Assembly (NCBI RefSeq): GCF_946227985.1 | Contig: NZ_CAMKGL010000004.1 | Location: 1-64,000 of the forward strand | Length of the DNA stretch: 64,000 bases | Reading direction: 5' to 3' | Source of the DNA: Serratia quinivorans | Lineage (GTDB): Bacteria; Pseudomonadota; Gammaproteobacteria; Enterobacterales; Enterobacteriaceae | In this document: piece after piece, positions 20,378 to 30,435 of the stretch | Layout: every line of letters begins with the position of its first letter | Position numbering within the stretch: position 1 is the first letter of the stretch | The notes under the pieces: generated by a model | Seen by the model: the letters and a program-made list of their open reading frames with translations, nothing else | Databases searched by the model: none | Told to the model about the DNA's origin: nothing | Program-made: the position numbers and the translations under genes

Positions 20378-20806
20378 TTAATGCCACCAGGCCATTCCCT
20401 GTAGCGTTATCATAGTCAAAATGATGTAACGCAGCGCCTTTCCGATACACAGAAATAGCGCAACAGGACCCCAGGGCATGCGCAGCCAGCCTGCCAACAC
20501 GCACAACAAATCGCCCACTACCGGTACCCAACTGAGCAACAGCGCAGCCGGGCCAAAACGTTGCATCCACCCAAGCGCTGTGTCCAGCCCTCGCTGTGGT
20601 TTCAACGCCGGTAACAGGCGCCCGATAATGACATTGGTCAGCCCACCGAGCGTATTGCCCAACGTCGCGGCCAGCACCAGTAACTCCGGTGAGACGCGGC
20701 TGTTGGTCAGCAAGGCAACCAAAATAATTTCTGAATTTCCCGGCAGCAACGTCGCACTGAGAAAGCTGCCGCCGAATAACGACATCACGGCCAGCGTACT
20801 ACTCAC
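20378..20806 (-). CDS. YqaA-family (SNARE-associated/DedA-like) membrane protein
   Basis: 142 residues, four hydrophobic segments. The segment LLPGNSEIILVAL and the glycine-rich NTLGGLTNVIIGR re-entrant region are those of the YqaA/VTT (DedA-like) family. The start overlaps the yqaB stop by 4 bp, so the pair is coupled. The transported or bound substrate is unknown; DedA relatives are lipid scramblases or carriers. Confidence 0.88.
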   Translation of the reverse strand: MSSTLAVMSLFGGSFLSATLLPGNSEIILVALLTNSRVSPELLVLAATLGNTLGGLTNVIIGRLLPALKPQRGLDTALGWMQRFGPAALLLSWVPVVGDLLCVLAGWLRMPWGPVALFLCIGKALRYIILTMITLQGMAWWH

Positions 20807-21369
20807 AGCGTACGAACGTCTACCACGGCCATATTGGCGCTTTTCGCCGCCTGAATGCCGAAATCTGCGTCTTCAAACACCACGCATTTCTCCGGCGGTA
20901 CGCCAATCAGTTCGGCACAGCGCAGGAAGGTGTCCGGCTCTGGCTTGTGACGCTGCACATCATCGGCGCCTACGATCGCATCAAAGCAGTGGAACAAGCC
21001 CAGATGACGCAGCAGCGTTTCCGCCATGCGGTGCTCACTGCCGGTACCCACCGCCATGGGACGGCGGCCATGGTAGGCCTTCACCACCTCAATCAACGGC
21101 AAGGGCTGTACGCTGTCCAGCAGCATCACCTCAACAGCACGAGTTTTCTCCGCAGCCAACTGATGGGGATCAAGATCGGCCTGATGGCTGGCAATAATCG
21201 CCTGGGCAATACGCCAGGTTGGTGAACCGCTCAACGCCATCACCGCAGGCTCATCAAACGTCATACCGTAACGGGACAACACTTCACGCCACGCCTTTCG
21301 GTGCGTCGGCTCGGTATCGAGAATAGTGCCGTCCATGTCGAAAATAAGACCCTGATAGCGGTCGTACAT
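20803..21369 (-). CDS. yqaB: HAD phosphatase YqaB (fructose-1-phosphate / 6-phosphogluconate)
   Basis: 188 residues (E. coli 188). HAD motif I is FDMDGTILDT with nucleophile D11 and acid/base D13; motif II TGSE; motif IV FEDADFGIQAA. E. coli YqaB dephosphorylates fructose 1-phosphate and 6-phosphogluconate; specificity here is inferred. Coupled to yqaA downstream. Confidence 0.92.
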   Translation of the reverse strand: MYDRYQGLIFDMDGTILDTEPTHRKAWREVLSRYGMTFDEPAVMALSGSPTWRIAQAIIASHQADLDPHQLAAEKTRAVEVMLLDSVQPLPLIEVVKAYHGRRPMAVGTGSEHRMAETLLRHLGLFHCFDAIVGADDVQRHKPEPDTFLRCAELIGVPPEKCVVFEDADFGIQAAKSANMAVVDVRTL

Positions 21370-21511
21370 CGTTACTCCATGATCGTTGAGGAAAGAAAAC
21401 TACTTTAGCGTAAAGCCGGAAGGTTGTCGCTGATCGCGTAATAGCGGAATGTGCTGTGCGCAAGAGTAAAGATGGAAGGATTACAGCAGTGTATCGCCAA
21501 ATGCCAGAAAG

Positions 21512-21540
21512 CGAAAAACCCGCCAAGGCGGGTTTTTCTT
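21512..21540 (-). terminator. tRNA operon terminator
   Basis: Minus strand: AAAACCCGCC-TT-GGCGGGTTTTT, immediately after the tRNA 3'-end repeat at 21544-21562. Confidence 0.85.
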
Positions 21541-21645
21541 AGATGGTGCATCCAGGAGGATTACTCAGCGTAAACGCTTCGCCCTGCGGGCCGTTGCTAA
21601 AGCAACGTTATCCTTCTTCGCGCTACCTTCCAGTTCGTAGCTATC
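21540..21645 (-). ncRNA. RtT-like repeat at the end of the tRNA operon
   Basis: After the last tRNA-Arg the minus strand continues through GTTGCTTTAGCAACGGCCCG and a GC stem to a 19-nt copy of the tRNA-Arg 3' end with its CCA (21544-21562), then the terminator. This matches the arrangement of RtT RNA, first described in the E. coli tyrT operon, where each repeat ends with a piece of the tRNA 3' terminus. Identity is from pattern memory. Confidence 0.65.
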
Positions 21646-21681
21646 TGAAAGCGAAGACTTAGAGATAAGTACTTTTCAATA

Positions 21682-21758
21682 TGGTGCATCCAGGAGGATT
21701 CGAACCTCCGACCGCTCGGTTCGTAGCCGAGTACTCTATCCAGCTGAGCTATGGATGC
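21682..21758 (-). tRNA. tRNA-Arg(ACG)
   Basis: 77 nt with encoded CCA. Anticodon stem-loop CTCGG-CTACGAA-CCGAG gives ACG (read as ICG after deamination). T arm GGAGGTTCGAATCCTCC, acceptor GCATCCA/TGGATGC. Third and last of three identical copies. Confidence 0.97.
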
Positions 21759-21809
21759 ATTACTATTTTTTGGTTTGTCTGCTTGAAGAAACAAGTTTGA
21801 CAGAAAGAA

Positions 21810-21886
21810 TGGTGCATCCAGGAGGATTCGAACCTCCGACCGCTCGGTTCGTAGCCGAGTACTCTATCCAGCTGAGCTATGGATGC
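21810..21886 (-). tRNA. tRNA-Arg(ACG)
   Basis: Second copy, identical over 77 nt to those at 21682 and 21948, with encoded CCA and anticodon ACG. The 51-bp spacer to the next copy is unrelated in sequence to the other spacers. Confidence 0.97.
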
Positions 21887-21947
21887 ACAGGAATTCTTTT
21901 TTGATACCGTATGGTACGTTGTTACTACCCCACCATACTGCAAAATA

Positions 21948-22024
21948 TGGTGCATCCAGGAGGATTCGAACCTCCGACCGCTCGGTTCGTAGCCGAGTAC
22001 TCTATCCAGCTGAGCTATGGATGC
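21948..22024 (-). tRNA. tRNA-Arg(ACG)
   Basis: First of three identical copies in transcription order, only 3 nt after tRNA-Ser. Anticodon ACG, encoded CCA. Confidence 0.97.
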
Positions 22025-22027
22025 AAA

Positions 22028-22120
22028 TGGCGGTGAGGCGGGGATTCGAACCCCGGATGCAGCTTTTGACCGCATACTCCCTTAGCAGGGGAGCGCCTTC
22101 AGCCTCTCGGCCACCTCACC
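22028..22120 (-). tRNA. tRNA-Ser(GCT)
   Basis: 93-nt class II tRNA with a long variable arm and encoded CCA; anticodon loop CTCCC-CTGCTAA-GGGAG gives GCT, reading AGC/AGU. First gene of the serV-argV type operon, as in E. coli between csrA and yqaB. Confidence 0.97.
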
Positions 22121-22184
22121 ATACGCTTCTTGCGAATTGTACCTAACTTGCTTTGGAGAAGCTCATCGGCACTGCGTGGCGCAC

Positions 22185-22212
22185 ATATTACTTTCTCCGA
22201 CTTTTAAGTCAA
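22185..22212 (-). promoter_or_regulatory. Promoter of the tRNA-Ser/Arg operon
   Basis: Minus strand: -35 TTGACT (22207-22212), 16-nt spacer, -10 TAATAT (22185-22190), then a GC-rich discriminator (GTGCGCC) typical of stringent stable-RNA promoters, about 65 bp before tRNA-Ser. Confidence 0.8.
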
Positions 22213-22385
22213 ACAATTTTTCCCATCTCATGTGCGTTTGCACAATTCACACTCAACATGGGCGATTTCACGTCAAAAAGATTGTTTTATCAACAGGCAA
22301 TAACAGTGGATCGGCAAATAAAGGGGGGAGTAGCTGCAGGAAGATTTAACAGGGGATGTCAGAGAATAGTCTGTGGGGGGAACAA
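22213..22385. other. Intergenic between the tRNA promoter and csrA terminator
   Basis: No gene seen; the short overlapping plus-strand ORFs at 22137-22544 look like chance reading frames. Confidence 0.5.
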
Positions 22386-22422
22386 AAAAGCTCAGTAGCG
22401 TCTCGCTGTGCAACGAGACGCT
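22386..22422 (-). terminator. csrA terminator
   Basis: Minus strand: AGCGTCTCG-TTGCACAG-CGAGACGCT, then ACTGAGCTTTTTTG. Confidence 0.8.
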
Positions 22423-22431
22423 GCATCGAAA

Positions 22432-22617
22432 TCAGTAAGTCGTCGGTTGAGACTTCTCTGCCTGAATGCGCTGATAGATTTCTTCGCGGTGAACTGACAC
22501 CTCTTTGGGGGCATTCACACCAATACGAACCTGGTTGCCCTTGACCCCTAACACTGTGACAGTGACCTCATCGCCAATCATGAGGGTTTCACCAACTCGA
22601 CGAGTCAGAATTAACAT
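22432..22617 (-). CDS. csrA: Carbon storage regulator CsrA
   Basis: 61-residue RNA-binding global regulator that blocks or activates translation by binding GGA-containing leaders; in Serratia it affects motility, biofilm and secondary metabolism. The sequence starts [11 protein letters not shown] and is essentially that of E. coli CsrA. It sits between alaS and the serV/argV tRNAs as in other enterobacteria. GGAGCAA ribosome binding site before the start. Confidence 0.98.
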
Positions 22618-22812
22618 TCTTTGCTCCTTGAAAGATTAAAAGAGTCGGGTCTCTCAGTTTCCCCGTCATTATCCATCATATGCTGCGAAAACGTAAGTCA
22701 TGTAATCCACAATAAGTGTAAGCAGACTTGGTCTCACCTCAGATAATGATAAGTTTAGCCGACCTGAAAAACTTTGTTCCCGTAATTGTAACCAAATTGT
22801 GTTAGCACAGGT

Positions 22813-22848
22813 TAAAAACGCCATAATCAGTAATGAGTTATGGCGTTT
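22813..22848 (-). terminator. alaS terminator
   Basis: Minus strand: AAACGCCATAA-CTCATTACTGA-TTATGGCGTTT followed by TTAACC; 22 bp past the alaS stop. Confidence 0.7.
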
Positions 22849-22869
22849 GTAAGTGCTATTTATTTATAT

Positions 22870-25497
22870 TCACAGTTTCGAGGCCACCCAGGCTTCTACG
22901 CTGTCTAATGCCGCTGGCAGGGCGCTGACATCTGTCCCCCCGGCCTGTGCCATATCAGGGCGTCCGCCCCCTTTACCGCCAACCTGCTGCGCTACGTTAC
23001 CGATCAGCTCGCCGGCTTTTACCCGGTCGGTCAGATCTTTGGTCACGCCGGCAATCAGGCTCACCTTATCATCGGCCGTGGTGGCCAGCACGATAATCGC
23101 GGAACCCAGTTGATTTTTAAGATCATCAACCATGGTACGCAGCATTTTGGCCTCAACGTTATCCAGTTGGCTGACCAACAGCTGTACGCCGTTAACCATT
23201 TTCGCCTTGCTGGACAATGAAGCGCTTTCTTGTGCCGCCTGCTGGTCCTTCAACTGCTGCAGCTCTTTTTCCAATGCGCGGGTACGATCGAGCACCGCAC
23301 GCACTTTGTCCGTTAGGTTATTGCTGTCACCTTTAACCAGATGGGCAACGTCCTGTAACAGATCGTTTTGCTGATGCAAGGTAGCCATCGCGCCATCACC
23401 GGTTACTGCTTCAATACGACGGATACCTGCGGCGGTACCAGACTCGCTCAGAATGCGGAACAGGCCGATGTCACCGGTACGGCTGGCATGGGTGCCGCCA
23501 CACAGCTCAGTCGAGAAATCGCCCATGGTCAGTACGCGCACGTTGTCATCGTACTTCTCACCGAACAGCGCCATAGCGCCCTTCTCTTTGGCATCATCCA
23601 GCGCCATAACCTCGGTTTGCACCGGCAGGTTACGACGAATTTGTTGGTTCACCAAGTCTTCCACGGTGCGAATTTGCTCCGGCTTCATCGCTTCAAAATG
23701 CGAGAAGTCGAAACGCAGGTATTTATCGTTAACCAACGAGCCTTTCTGCGCCACGTGCTCACCCAACGTTTGACGCAGCGCAGCGTGCAGCAGGTGGGTT
23801 GCGGAGTGGTTCAGACGAATCCGGTTGCGTCGCACGGTGTCGATCTGCGCGTCAACGCGGTCGTTCACCTTCAGCGAGCCATGTGACAACTTGCCCTGAT
23901 GGCCAATAGCCTGGCCGTATTTCTGAGTGTCGCTCACTTCAAAATCAGCGTTGGTGGCTTTCAGCACCCCTTTATCGCCAACCTGACCACCGGACTCACC
24001 GTAAAACGGGGTCTCGTCCAGGACCACCACGGCTTCTTCTCCGGCGTGGATCTCGTTCACCGGCTGACCATTACGGAACAGCGCGGTCACGGTGGACTGC
24101 TGTTGTTCGTGGTCATAACCACTGAATTGGCTGGCACCATCAACGCGGATCATGCTGTTGTAGTCTGTGCCGAAGCCGCTGGACTCACGCGCACGGCGGC
24201 GCTGTGCTTCCATTGCCTGCTCGAAACCGGCTTCATCCACTTTCAGACCACGTTCACGGCACACGTCCGCCGTCAAATCGACCGGGAAACCGTAAGTGTC
24301 GTACAGACGGAATGCGGTTTCACCGTCCAGGGTATCGCCCTGCAACTTGGCCAACTCTTCGTCCAGCAGCGTCAAACCACGTTCCAGAGTGCGGGCAAAC
24401 TGATCTTCTTCGGTTTTCAGCACTTGCTCAACCAGCGACTGCTGACGCTTCAGTTCGTCGGCTGCAGGCCCCATCACTTCGATCAGCGGGGCAACCAGCT
24501 TGTAGAAGAAGGTGTCTTTCGCGCCCAACATGTTGCCATGGCGAACGGCGCGACGGATGATACGGCGCAGAACATAACCACGACCTTCGTTGGACGGCGT
24601 CACACCGTCTGACACCAGGAAGGCACAAGAACGAATGTGGTCGGCGATCACGCGCAGAGATTTATTATCCAAATCTGTGGCGCCGGTCACCTTGGCCACC
24701 GCGGCAATCAGCTTGCTGAACAGGTCGATTTCATAGTTGGAGTTCACGTGCTGCAATACTGCGGCAATACGCTCCAGCCCCATACCGGTATCTACCGAAG
24801 GTTTTGGCAGTGGCAGCATTGTGCCGTCGGATTGGCGGTTAAACTGCATGAAAACGAGGTTCCAGATCTCAATGTAGCGATCGCCGTCTTCTTCCGGGCT
24901 GCCCGGCGGGCCACCCCAGATATGATCGCCGTGATCGTAGAAAATCTCGGTGCACGGGCCGCATGGGCCGGTATCACCCATTTGCCAGAAGTTGTCTGAG
25001 GCAAAGGCGCCGCCTTTATTGTCGCCAATGCGAATAATACGTTCTGCCGGCACACCAATCTGCTGCTGCCAGATGTCGAAGGCTTCGTCATCGGTTTCAT
25101 AGACGGTCACCCACAGCCTTTCTTTCGGCAGGTTGAACCAGTTCTCACCGGTCAACAGTTCCCACGCGTAGCTGATGGCATCATGTTTGAAATAATCGCC
25201 GAAGCTGAAGTTGCCCAGCATTTCAAAGAAGGTGTGGTGACGTGCGGTATAACCGACGTTCTCCAGATCGTTATGCTTACCGCCCGCACGTACACAACGC
25301 TGTGAGGTGGTGGCTCGGGAATAGGCGCGCTTGTCCAGCCCCAGGAAAACATCTTTAAATTGGTTCATGCCGGCATTGGTAAACAACAATGTCGGATCAT
25401 TGTCAGGCACCAGGGAGCTGCTCGCTACAACCTGATGGCCCTTACTATGAAAGAAATCGAGAAACGCTTGACGGATCTCAGCGGTGCTCTTGCTCAT
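22870..25497 (-). CDS. alaS: Alanine-tRNA ligase AlaS
   Basis: Class II aminoacyl-tRNA synthetase. 875 residues from ATG 25497 ([12 protein letters not shown], conserved), E. coli 876; a longer frame to 25548 is not supported. Aminoacylation domain with [13 protein letters not shown] motif, tRNA-recognition domain, editing domain with metal-binding NHSATH and CGGTH, and a C-terminal coiled-coil/C-Ala domain. Lies between recX and csrA as in E. coli. Confidence 0.98.
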   Translation of the reverse strand: MSKSTAEIRQAFLDFFHSKGHQVVASSSLVPDNDPTLLFTNAGMNQFKDVFLGLDKRAYSRATTSQRCVRAGGKHNDLENVGYTARHHTFFEMLGNFSFGDYFKHDAISYAWELLTGENWFNLPKERLWVTVYETDDEAFDIWQQQIGVPAERIIRIGDNKGGAFASDNFWQMGDTGPCGPCTEIFYDHGDHIWGGPPGSPEEDGDRYIEIWNLVFMQFNRQSDGTMLPLPKPSVDTGMGLERIAAVLQHVNSNYEIDLFSKLIAAVAKVTGATDLDNKSLRVIADHIRSCAFLVSDGVTPSNEGRGYVLRRIIRRAVRHGNMLGAKDTFFYKLVAPLIEVMGPAADELKRQQSLVEQVLKTEEDQFARTLERGLTLLDEELAKLQGDTLDGETAFRLYDTYGFPVDLTADVCRERGLKVDEAGFEQAMEAQRRRARESSGFGTDYNSMIRVDGASQFSGYDHEQQQSTVTALFRNGQPVNEIHAGEEAVVVLDETPFYGESGGQVGDKGVLKATNADFEVSDTQKYGQAIGHQGKLSHGSLKVNDRVDAQIDTVRRNRIRLNHSATHLLHAALRQTLGEHVAQKGSLVNDKYLRFDFSHFEAMKPEQIRTVEDLVNQQIRRNLPVQTEVMALDDAKEKGAMALFGEKYDDNVRVLTMGDFSTELCGGTHASRTGDIGLFRILSESGTAAGIRRIEAVTGDGAMATLHQQNDLLQDVAHLVKGDSNNLTDKVRAVLDRTRALEKELQQLKDQQAAQESASLSSKAKMVNGVQLLVSQLDNVEAKMLRTMVDDLKNQLGSAIIVLATTADDKVSLIAGVTKDLTDRVKAGELIGNVAQQVGGKGGGRPDMAQAGGTDVSALPAALDSVEAWVASKL

Positions 25498-25630
25498 AAT
25501 TTTCCCGGAAAGGCTAGAATAACGACACGTGAGCAAGATACGCGACATCCTGACGATGGCACCTAGCTCACGAACAAAAAGTGGGGATAAGATAAATTTT
25601 CTTCAGAGGGAAGTAAAACCCCGTGTGCGT

Positions 25631-26137
25631 TCATTGCGCAAAATCACGGTAAATTGACTGAATTTCTTCCTGGAAGAAGCCACGATAGAGCAGATAACGC
25701 TGCACTTTGGCTTTCTCCTTCCAGTCCGTTGGCAATGCTTCGCCAAATTTACGCTGCGCCACCTGTTTGGCCTGCTCACACCAATCAATCTCGCACTCCG
25801 CCAGAGCTGCCTGCGTCAGTTCCTTATCCACACCTTTTTGCATCAATTCGGAGCGAATGCGCTGCGCGCCATAACCTTTACGACTGCGACTGCCAATATA
25901 ACTGCGGGCAAAGCGTTGATCGTCCAGCCAGTTATGCTGGTAACAATAGGCAATAACCTGTTCTATAACGGCAGGGTCGACGGGTTCTTCAGGGAGCGGA
26001 GCGGAGGACGAGGGAGTTTTGGTGCCAAATCTGGCTTTCGCCATAAATGGCTGCGCCGCAAGTTTGCGGCGCAGTTCAGCTTCACTATGATCGCGTTGCG
26101 ACAGCAGGCGCATGGCGCGGCTTAGCAAGTCATTCAT
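25631..26137 (-). CDS. recX: RecA modulator RecX
   Basis: 168 residues, three-helix RecX repeats. Inhibits RecA filament growth and recombinase/coprotease activity. Directly downstream of recA (64 bp, no obvious terminator between), so it can be expressed by readthrough under SOS control. A Ser/Pro-rich insertion (KTPSSSAPLPEEP, about 40-53) separates the first two repeats. Confidence 0.95.
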   Translation of the reverse strand: MNDLLSRAMRLLSQRDHSEAELRRKLAAQPFMAKARFGTKTPSSSAPLPEEPVDPAVIEQVIAYCYQHNWLDDQRFARSYIGSRSRKGYGAQRIRSELMQKGVDKELTQAALAECEIDWCEQAKQVAQRKFGEALPTDWKEKAKVQRYLLYRGFFQEEIQSIYRDFAQ

Positions 26138-26201
26138 TTTTCAAGCCTGATTTAGTTGACGTCCGTGAACCTATAACGGTATTCACGAACGCCAGCAGCG
26201 A

Positions 26202-27263
26202 TTAAAACTCTTCGCTGGTTTCAGCTTCGTCGTCGAAGCCTTCGTTGGTTGCAGCAACCAGTTCGCCGTTGCTGTGCAGCAGCAGGTCACGCAGTCTTTT
26301 ATCCAACTCAGCAGCAACCGCCGGGTTTTCTTTCAAGAAGTTACAGGCGTTTGCCTTACCCTGACCGATTTTATCGCCATTGTAGCTGTACCAGGCGCCG
26401 GCTTTCTCGATCATCTTGTGCTTCACGCCCAGATCGACCAGTTCACCACGGCTGTTGATACCTTCACCGTACAGGATTTGGAACTCGGCCTGTTTGAACG
26501 GCGCAGCGATTTTGTTTTTTACCACTTTTACGCGGGTTTCGCTGCCAACCACTTCATCGCCTTCTTTAACCGCGCCGATACGGCGGATGTCCAGACGGAC
26601 AGAAGCGTAGAATTTCAGTGCGTTACCACCGGTGGTGGTCTCAGGGTTACCGAACATCACACCGATTTTCATGCGGATCTGGTTGATGAAGATCAGCAGC
26701 GTGTTGGCGTTTTTCAGGTTACCGGCCAGCTTACGCATCGCCTGGCTCATCATACGTGCCGCCAGGCCCATATGTGAGTCACCAATTTCACCTTCAATTT
26801 CCGCTTTTGGCGTTAGCGCCGCTACGGAGTCAACGATGATGACGTCAACCGCACCAGAGCGGGTTAAGGCATCACAGATTTCCAGTGCTTGCTCACCGGT
26901 GTCCGGCTGCGAACACAGCAGGTTGTCGATATCAACACCCAGCTTTTTCGCATAAATCGGATCCAGCGCGTGCTCGGCATCGATGAACGCACAGGTTTTA
27001 CCTTCGCGCTGTGCCGCAGCGATAACCTGCAGCGTCAGGGTAGTTTTACCGGAAGACTCCGGGCCATAAATTTCAACGATACGACCCATTGGCAGGCCGC
27101 CCGCACCCAGTGCGATGTCCAGTGACAGTGAGCCGGTAGAGATCGTTTCTACGTCCATAGAACGGTCTTCACCCAGACGCATGATGGAGCCTTTGCCGAA
27201 CTGTTTCTCAATCTGGCCCAGTGCCGCAGCTAGCGCCTTTTGCTTGTTCTCATCAATAGCCAT
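26202..27263 (-). CDS. recA: Recombinase RecA
   Basis: Strand-exchange protein and SOS coprotease. 353 residues from ATG 27263 ([16 protein letters not shown]. coli 353), not the 7-codon longer frame. Walker A GPESSGKT (66-73), L1/L2 loops ([17 protein letters not shown]), and an acidic C-terminal tail. A near-palindromic LexA box lies 80 bp upstream. Intact, unlike the nearby mismatch-repair gene mutS. Confidence 0.98.
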
Positions 27264-27343
27264 TTTTGCTCCTTCGTTACGCAATGTCGGTGTTACCCCA
27301 CACTGCCACTGATTGTATGTTGTGCAGGAAATGTCACTAATTA

Positions 27344-27363
27344 TACTGTATGGTCATACAGTA
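27344..27363 (-). promoter_or_regulatory. LexA (SOS) box of recA
   Basis: TACTGTATGGTCATACAGTA, agreeing with the consensus CTG-N10-CAG and nearly perfectly palindromic; 80 bp before the recA start. Confidence 0.93.
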
Positions 27364-27375
27364 TCAAGCCTAATT

Positions 27376-27864
27376 TTACAAAAAATCATCAAGCGCGGTT
27401 TGCAGCGCAAAAATCGTCGCCTGAAGCCGCACTGCATCGCGATCGCCGGCAAATTGCTTCCTGTGCGCCAGTACCCGTCCAGAGCCGTCGGCAAAGCCAA
27501 ACCAAACGGTGCCCACCGGTTTTTCCGCACTCCCGCCGTCCGGCCCGGCAATGCCGCTGACCGACAGCGCCAGACTGGCTCGTGCTGCGTGTAACGCCCC
27601 CTGGGCCATCTCGCGCACCACCTCTTCGCTCACTGCGCCATGGGCCGTCAGAGTTGCCTCCGCCACGCCCAGCAACTCATGCTTTGCCGTATTGCTGTAG
27701 GTGACAAAGCCACGATCGAAATAGGCAGAACTCCCGGCAATGTCGGTGATGGCTTTGGCGATGCCGCCACCGGTACAGGACTCCGCGCAGGTGATCCACT
27801 GGCCGTTGGCCTTCAGTTTTTCGCCCACCGCAATACTGAGTTTACGCAGTTGATTTTCGCTCAT
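27376..27864 (-). CDS. pncC: NMN amidohydrolase PncC (CinA C-terminal family)
   Basis: 162-residue stand-alone CinA C-terminal domain. E. coli PncC (YgaD) deamidates nicotinamide mononucleotide to nicotinate mononucleotide in pyridine nucleotide recycling. Motifs AESCTGGGIAKAITD (near 24-38) and SVSGIAGPDGGSAEKPVGTVW are those of the family. Immediately upstream of recA, as in E. coli. Confidence 0.94.
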   Translation of the reverse strand: MSENQLRKLSIAVGEKLKANGQWITCAESCTGGGIAKAITDIAGSSAYFDRGFVTYSNTAKHELLGVAEATLTAHGAVSEEVVREMAQGALHAARASLALSVSGIAGPDGGSAEKPVGTVWFGFADGSGRVLAHRKQFAGDRDAVRLQATIFALQTALDDFL

Positions 27865-28114
27865 AACCTCTCCTTAGCGAATCAGGTATATGCGCCCGAT
27901 AGTAGCATTTATCAAGCTTGCCTGACGGTGCGATGACAGAAATGCGCGGCGCTTCGCAGGCGAGGCGGTGTTAAGCGGCAAACCAAACTGCTAGTATCGA
28001 ATGTAACGCTCGGGTTAACGGGCAGTGTCTTGCACGAGGGATCTCACCGGGTTGCCTTTGCCGCCGGCAGGGTCAGCCCCAGGGCAAACCAGGATAAAAG
28101 ATTAGGATGATAGA

Positions 28115-29509
28115 GTGAAAAAAACGTTAGGCGTCTTCTTTCCGTTGTATACCACCACCCTGCTGATGCTGCTGGGTTCAGGGTTGCTCACCACTTACAT
28201 CTCCCTGCGTTTAACCTCTATCCACGTGACCGGTGCGCTGATCGGGGCAATTATTGCCGCCAACTACATCGGCCTGGTGATCGGCGGCAAGGTCGGCCAT
28301 TTTCTGATTGCCCGCGTCGGCCATATTCGCGCCTACGTTTCCTGCGCCGGCATTATCACCGCGGCGGTGCTGGGGCACGGCCTGACGGAATACATTCCCA
28401 TATGGGTAGTACTGCGGCTGATTATCGGCATGTGCATGATGTGTCAATTCATGGTGCTGGAAAGCTGGCTGAACGATCAGGCAGAGTCCAATCAGCGCGG
28501 TATGGTTTTCGGCTTTTATATGGCAGCGACTTATCTGGGCATGTCATTGGGTCAGGTGGTGCTAATGCTGCAAAGCAATCTCGGTATCACCACCCTGCTG
28601 GTGATTGCCCTGTGCTTTGCACTCTGTCTGGTGCCTATCGCCCTCACCACCCGCACCAACGCACGCCATATGTCACCTGCACCTATGGAGCTACGCTATT
28701 TTATCGGGGCCATTCCCAAAGTGCTGGCGACCACGCTGGTGATCGGCATGGTGGTGGGATCTTTCTATGGTTTGGCACCGGTGTATGCCAGTCTGCAATC
28801 GTTAACCACCCAGCAAACCGGCCTGTTTATGGCGATAGCCATCTTCGCCGGGCTGGTGGCGCAGTTCCCACTCAGTTGGCTGTCAGACCGTTACAACCGA
28901 ACGCTGCTGATGCGCATCAACGCCATTTTATTGATCGTAGCTTCGCTGCCGCTGGCGCTGGTGCCACACATTGATTTTCCGGTGTTGCTGGTCGTGGGCT
29001 TTATCGTCAGCATGCTGCAGTTCACGCTGTATCCGCTGGTCGTCGCCCTGGCGAACGATTTGATCGAACCGGAACGGCGCGTATCCCTGGCCGCCTGTTT
29101 GCTGATGGCCTTCGGTGTCGGTGCCAGTATCGGCCCATTGGCGGTCGGTTCACTGATTGAACCGCTGGGCGGCAATATTCTGTATGCCTTCTTCTCGCTT
29201 TGCGGCGTGTTGCTGGTGGGCTTCAGTCGGACGGTAAAACAGGACGAGTCGCAGTTTGCGCAGGATGCGCCATTACCGCATATTCCCCTGCCGGACAGCC
29301 TGACCAGTTCCCCGCTGTCTCCGGCATTGAACCCCACCTTCGATGAGCAGACAATCCATGACACCATGCCGCCACCGGAAGCGGCACCTGATCCGGTAGA
29401 GCCGCAGGCCAGTGAAACTTCGGAAGCAGAAGACGCTGATGAGCCAATCCCTCAGGGTGCCGATCCTGATGAGGATACCGGGCTGAAGAAGGCCCACTCG
29501 ATGCTTTAA
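28115..29509 (+). CDS. MFS transporter, YcaD-like, with long disordered tail
   Basis: 464 residues, about 12 transmembrane helices over 1-375, similar to E. coli YcaD and other small-solute MFS members of unknown substrate. The start is GTG at 28115 (VKKTLGVFFPLY), preceded by a GGATGA element. From about residue 376 to the end runs a Pro/Glu/Asp-rich hydrophilic tail with no hydrophobic segment; YcaD itself (382 residues) has no such tail. Its coding density and frame look normal. Substrate not predictable. Confidence 0.82.
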   Translation: MKKTLGVFFPLYTTTLLMLLGSGLLTTYISLRLTSIHVTGALIGAIIAANYIGLVIGGKVGHFLIARVGHIRAYVSCAGIITAAVLGHGLTEYIPIWVVLRLIIGMCMMCQFMVLESWLNDQAESNQRGMVFGFYMAATYLGMSLGQVVLMLQSNLGITTLLVIALCFALCLVPIALTTRTNARHMSPAPMELRYFIGAIPKVLATTLVIGMVVGSFYGLAPVYASLQSLTTQQTGLFMAIAIFAGLVAQFPLSWLSDRYNRTLLMRINAILLIVASLPLALVPHIDFPVLLVVGFIVSMLQFTLYPLVVALANDLIEPERRVSLAACLLMAFGVGASIGPLAVGSLIEPLGGNILYAFFSLCGVLLVGFSRTVKQDESQFAQDAPLPHIPLPDSLTSSPLSPALNPTFDEQTIHDTMPPPEAAPDPVEPQASETSEAEDADEPIPQGADPDEDTGLKKAHSML

Positions 29510-29520
29510 GCAGGCCAACG

Positions 29521-30282
29521 TCACAGGTCCAGGAAGGATCCCAGACGGTAGCCGCGCTCTGCAATCCTGTTTTTAATGTCTGGCGAGGTCAAAACGTCCA
29601 CCTCAGCCAGCCGTGGGTAGCAATACTTGCTCGCCAAGATCGTCTTGTCCAAAAACGCCGGGTGGCACATCATCTCCACCGACCGGGCGCCGCGTTGGTC
29701 GGTGCGCTCAAGCACCTGTAAAAACAGTGCTTCGGATATCTCCTCACCATAAAAGCCCGCATCAAACCATTCAGTGCTGTGGTCATAGCGCAGTGGAGTG
29801 CCTTGCCGTTCAACCTCCTCGCGCCCTATGCGCAGCGGCAGGGATTTAGACTGGGCAAAAGCCTCCACCAGAGGATAAATCTGCGGCAACATATGCACGT
29901 GATGATGGCTGTCGATATGCGTCGGCGCTTTGCCGAACACCGCGACGAATTTGTCATATTGACTCACCAACTCGTCGTGGATTTCATCCAGATCCAACAG
30001 CGCGGACTCAGCCCTTTCCCATAACCACTTGCCCAACTCCCCACGTTCGTTGACCAGCGACGACATGACAGTCAGGGGCTTCCCGTGGGTCAGCACAAAG
30101 TGCAGGCCAATCTGCAGCCCAGAATATAGCTGGCTGAGCCTGGCGGCATGGTGCACATCCACGCTATTGACCATGGCAGTAGTTGAAGAGACAACCCCGT
30201 AGTGATAGGCCTCGATAACGCCATAGTTTTGGCCCTTGCTCAGACCAAAATCGTCAGCATTCACTATCAGTAACTTTTCCAT
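29521..30282 (-). CDS. chbG: Chitooligosaccharide deacetylase ChbG (YdjC family)
   Basis: Removes one acetyl group from diacetylchitobiose-6-phosphate, which in E. coli is needed both for hydrolysis and for induction through ChbR. 253 residues from ATG 30282 ([21 protein letters not shown], matching E. coli); four extra codons are open upstream. Catalytic/metal residues are visible in NADDFG (D10, D11) and [11 protein letters not shown]. Last gene of the beta-glucoside operon, 141 bp after chbR. Confidence 0.93.
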   Translation of the reverse strand: MEKLLIVNADDFGLSKGQNYGVIEAYHYGVVSSTTAMVNSVDVHHAARLSQLYSGLQIGLHFVLTHGKPLTVMSSLVNERGELGKWLWERAESALLDLDEIHDELVSQYDKFVAVFGKAPTHIDSHHHVHMLPQIYPLVEAFAQSKSLPLRIGREEVERQGTPLRYDHSTEWFDAGFYGEEISEALFLQVLERTDQRGARSVEMMCHPAFLDKTILASKYCYPRLAEVDVLTSPDIKNRIAERGYRLGSFLDL

Positions 30283-30435
30283 TTTGGCATCCATTTAACA
30301 AATTTTTGGCAAGGGAATACCGTCCGTCAGGTACGGCAATTCCCCTTCGCTTAAGCAAAGAAATTTATCTCATCAGGCTATTGGTGGCCTGAAAGGCATT
30401 CGGAATATCGGCGTTAATGCTTATCGGGAGCGGCC

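Noticed and set aside
21544..22024. Regular repeats considered as a CRISPR array
   Set aside because: The repeats are 77-nt tRNA genes with folded structure, and spacers differ widely in length.
21597..22146. ORFs across the tRNA cluster with a repeated [19 protein letters not shown] block
   Set aside because: These are translations of identical tRNA-Arg copies, a well-known false protein call, not a repeat protein.
22137..22544. Small plus-strand ORFs between tRNA-Ser and csrA
   Set aside because: They overlap the tRNA promoter and the csrA terminator and coding region; no family features.
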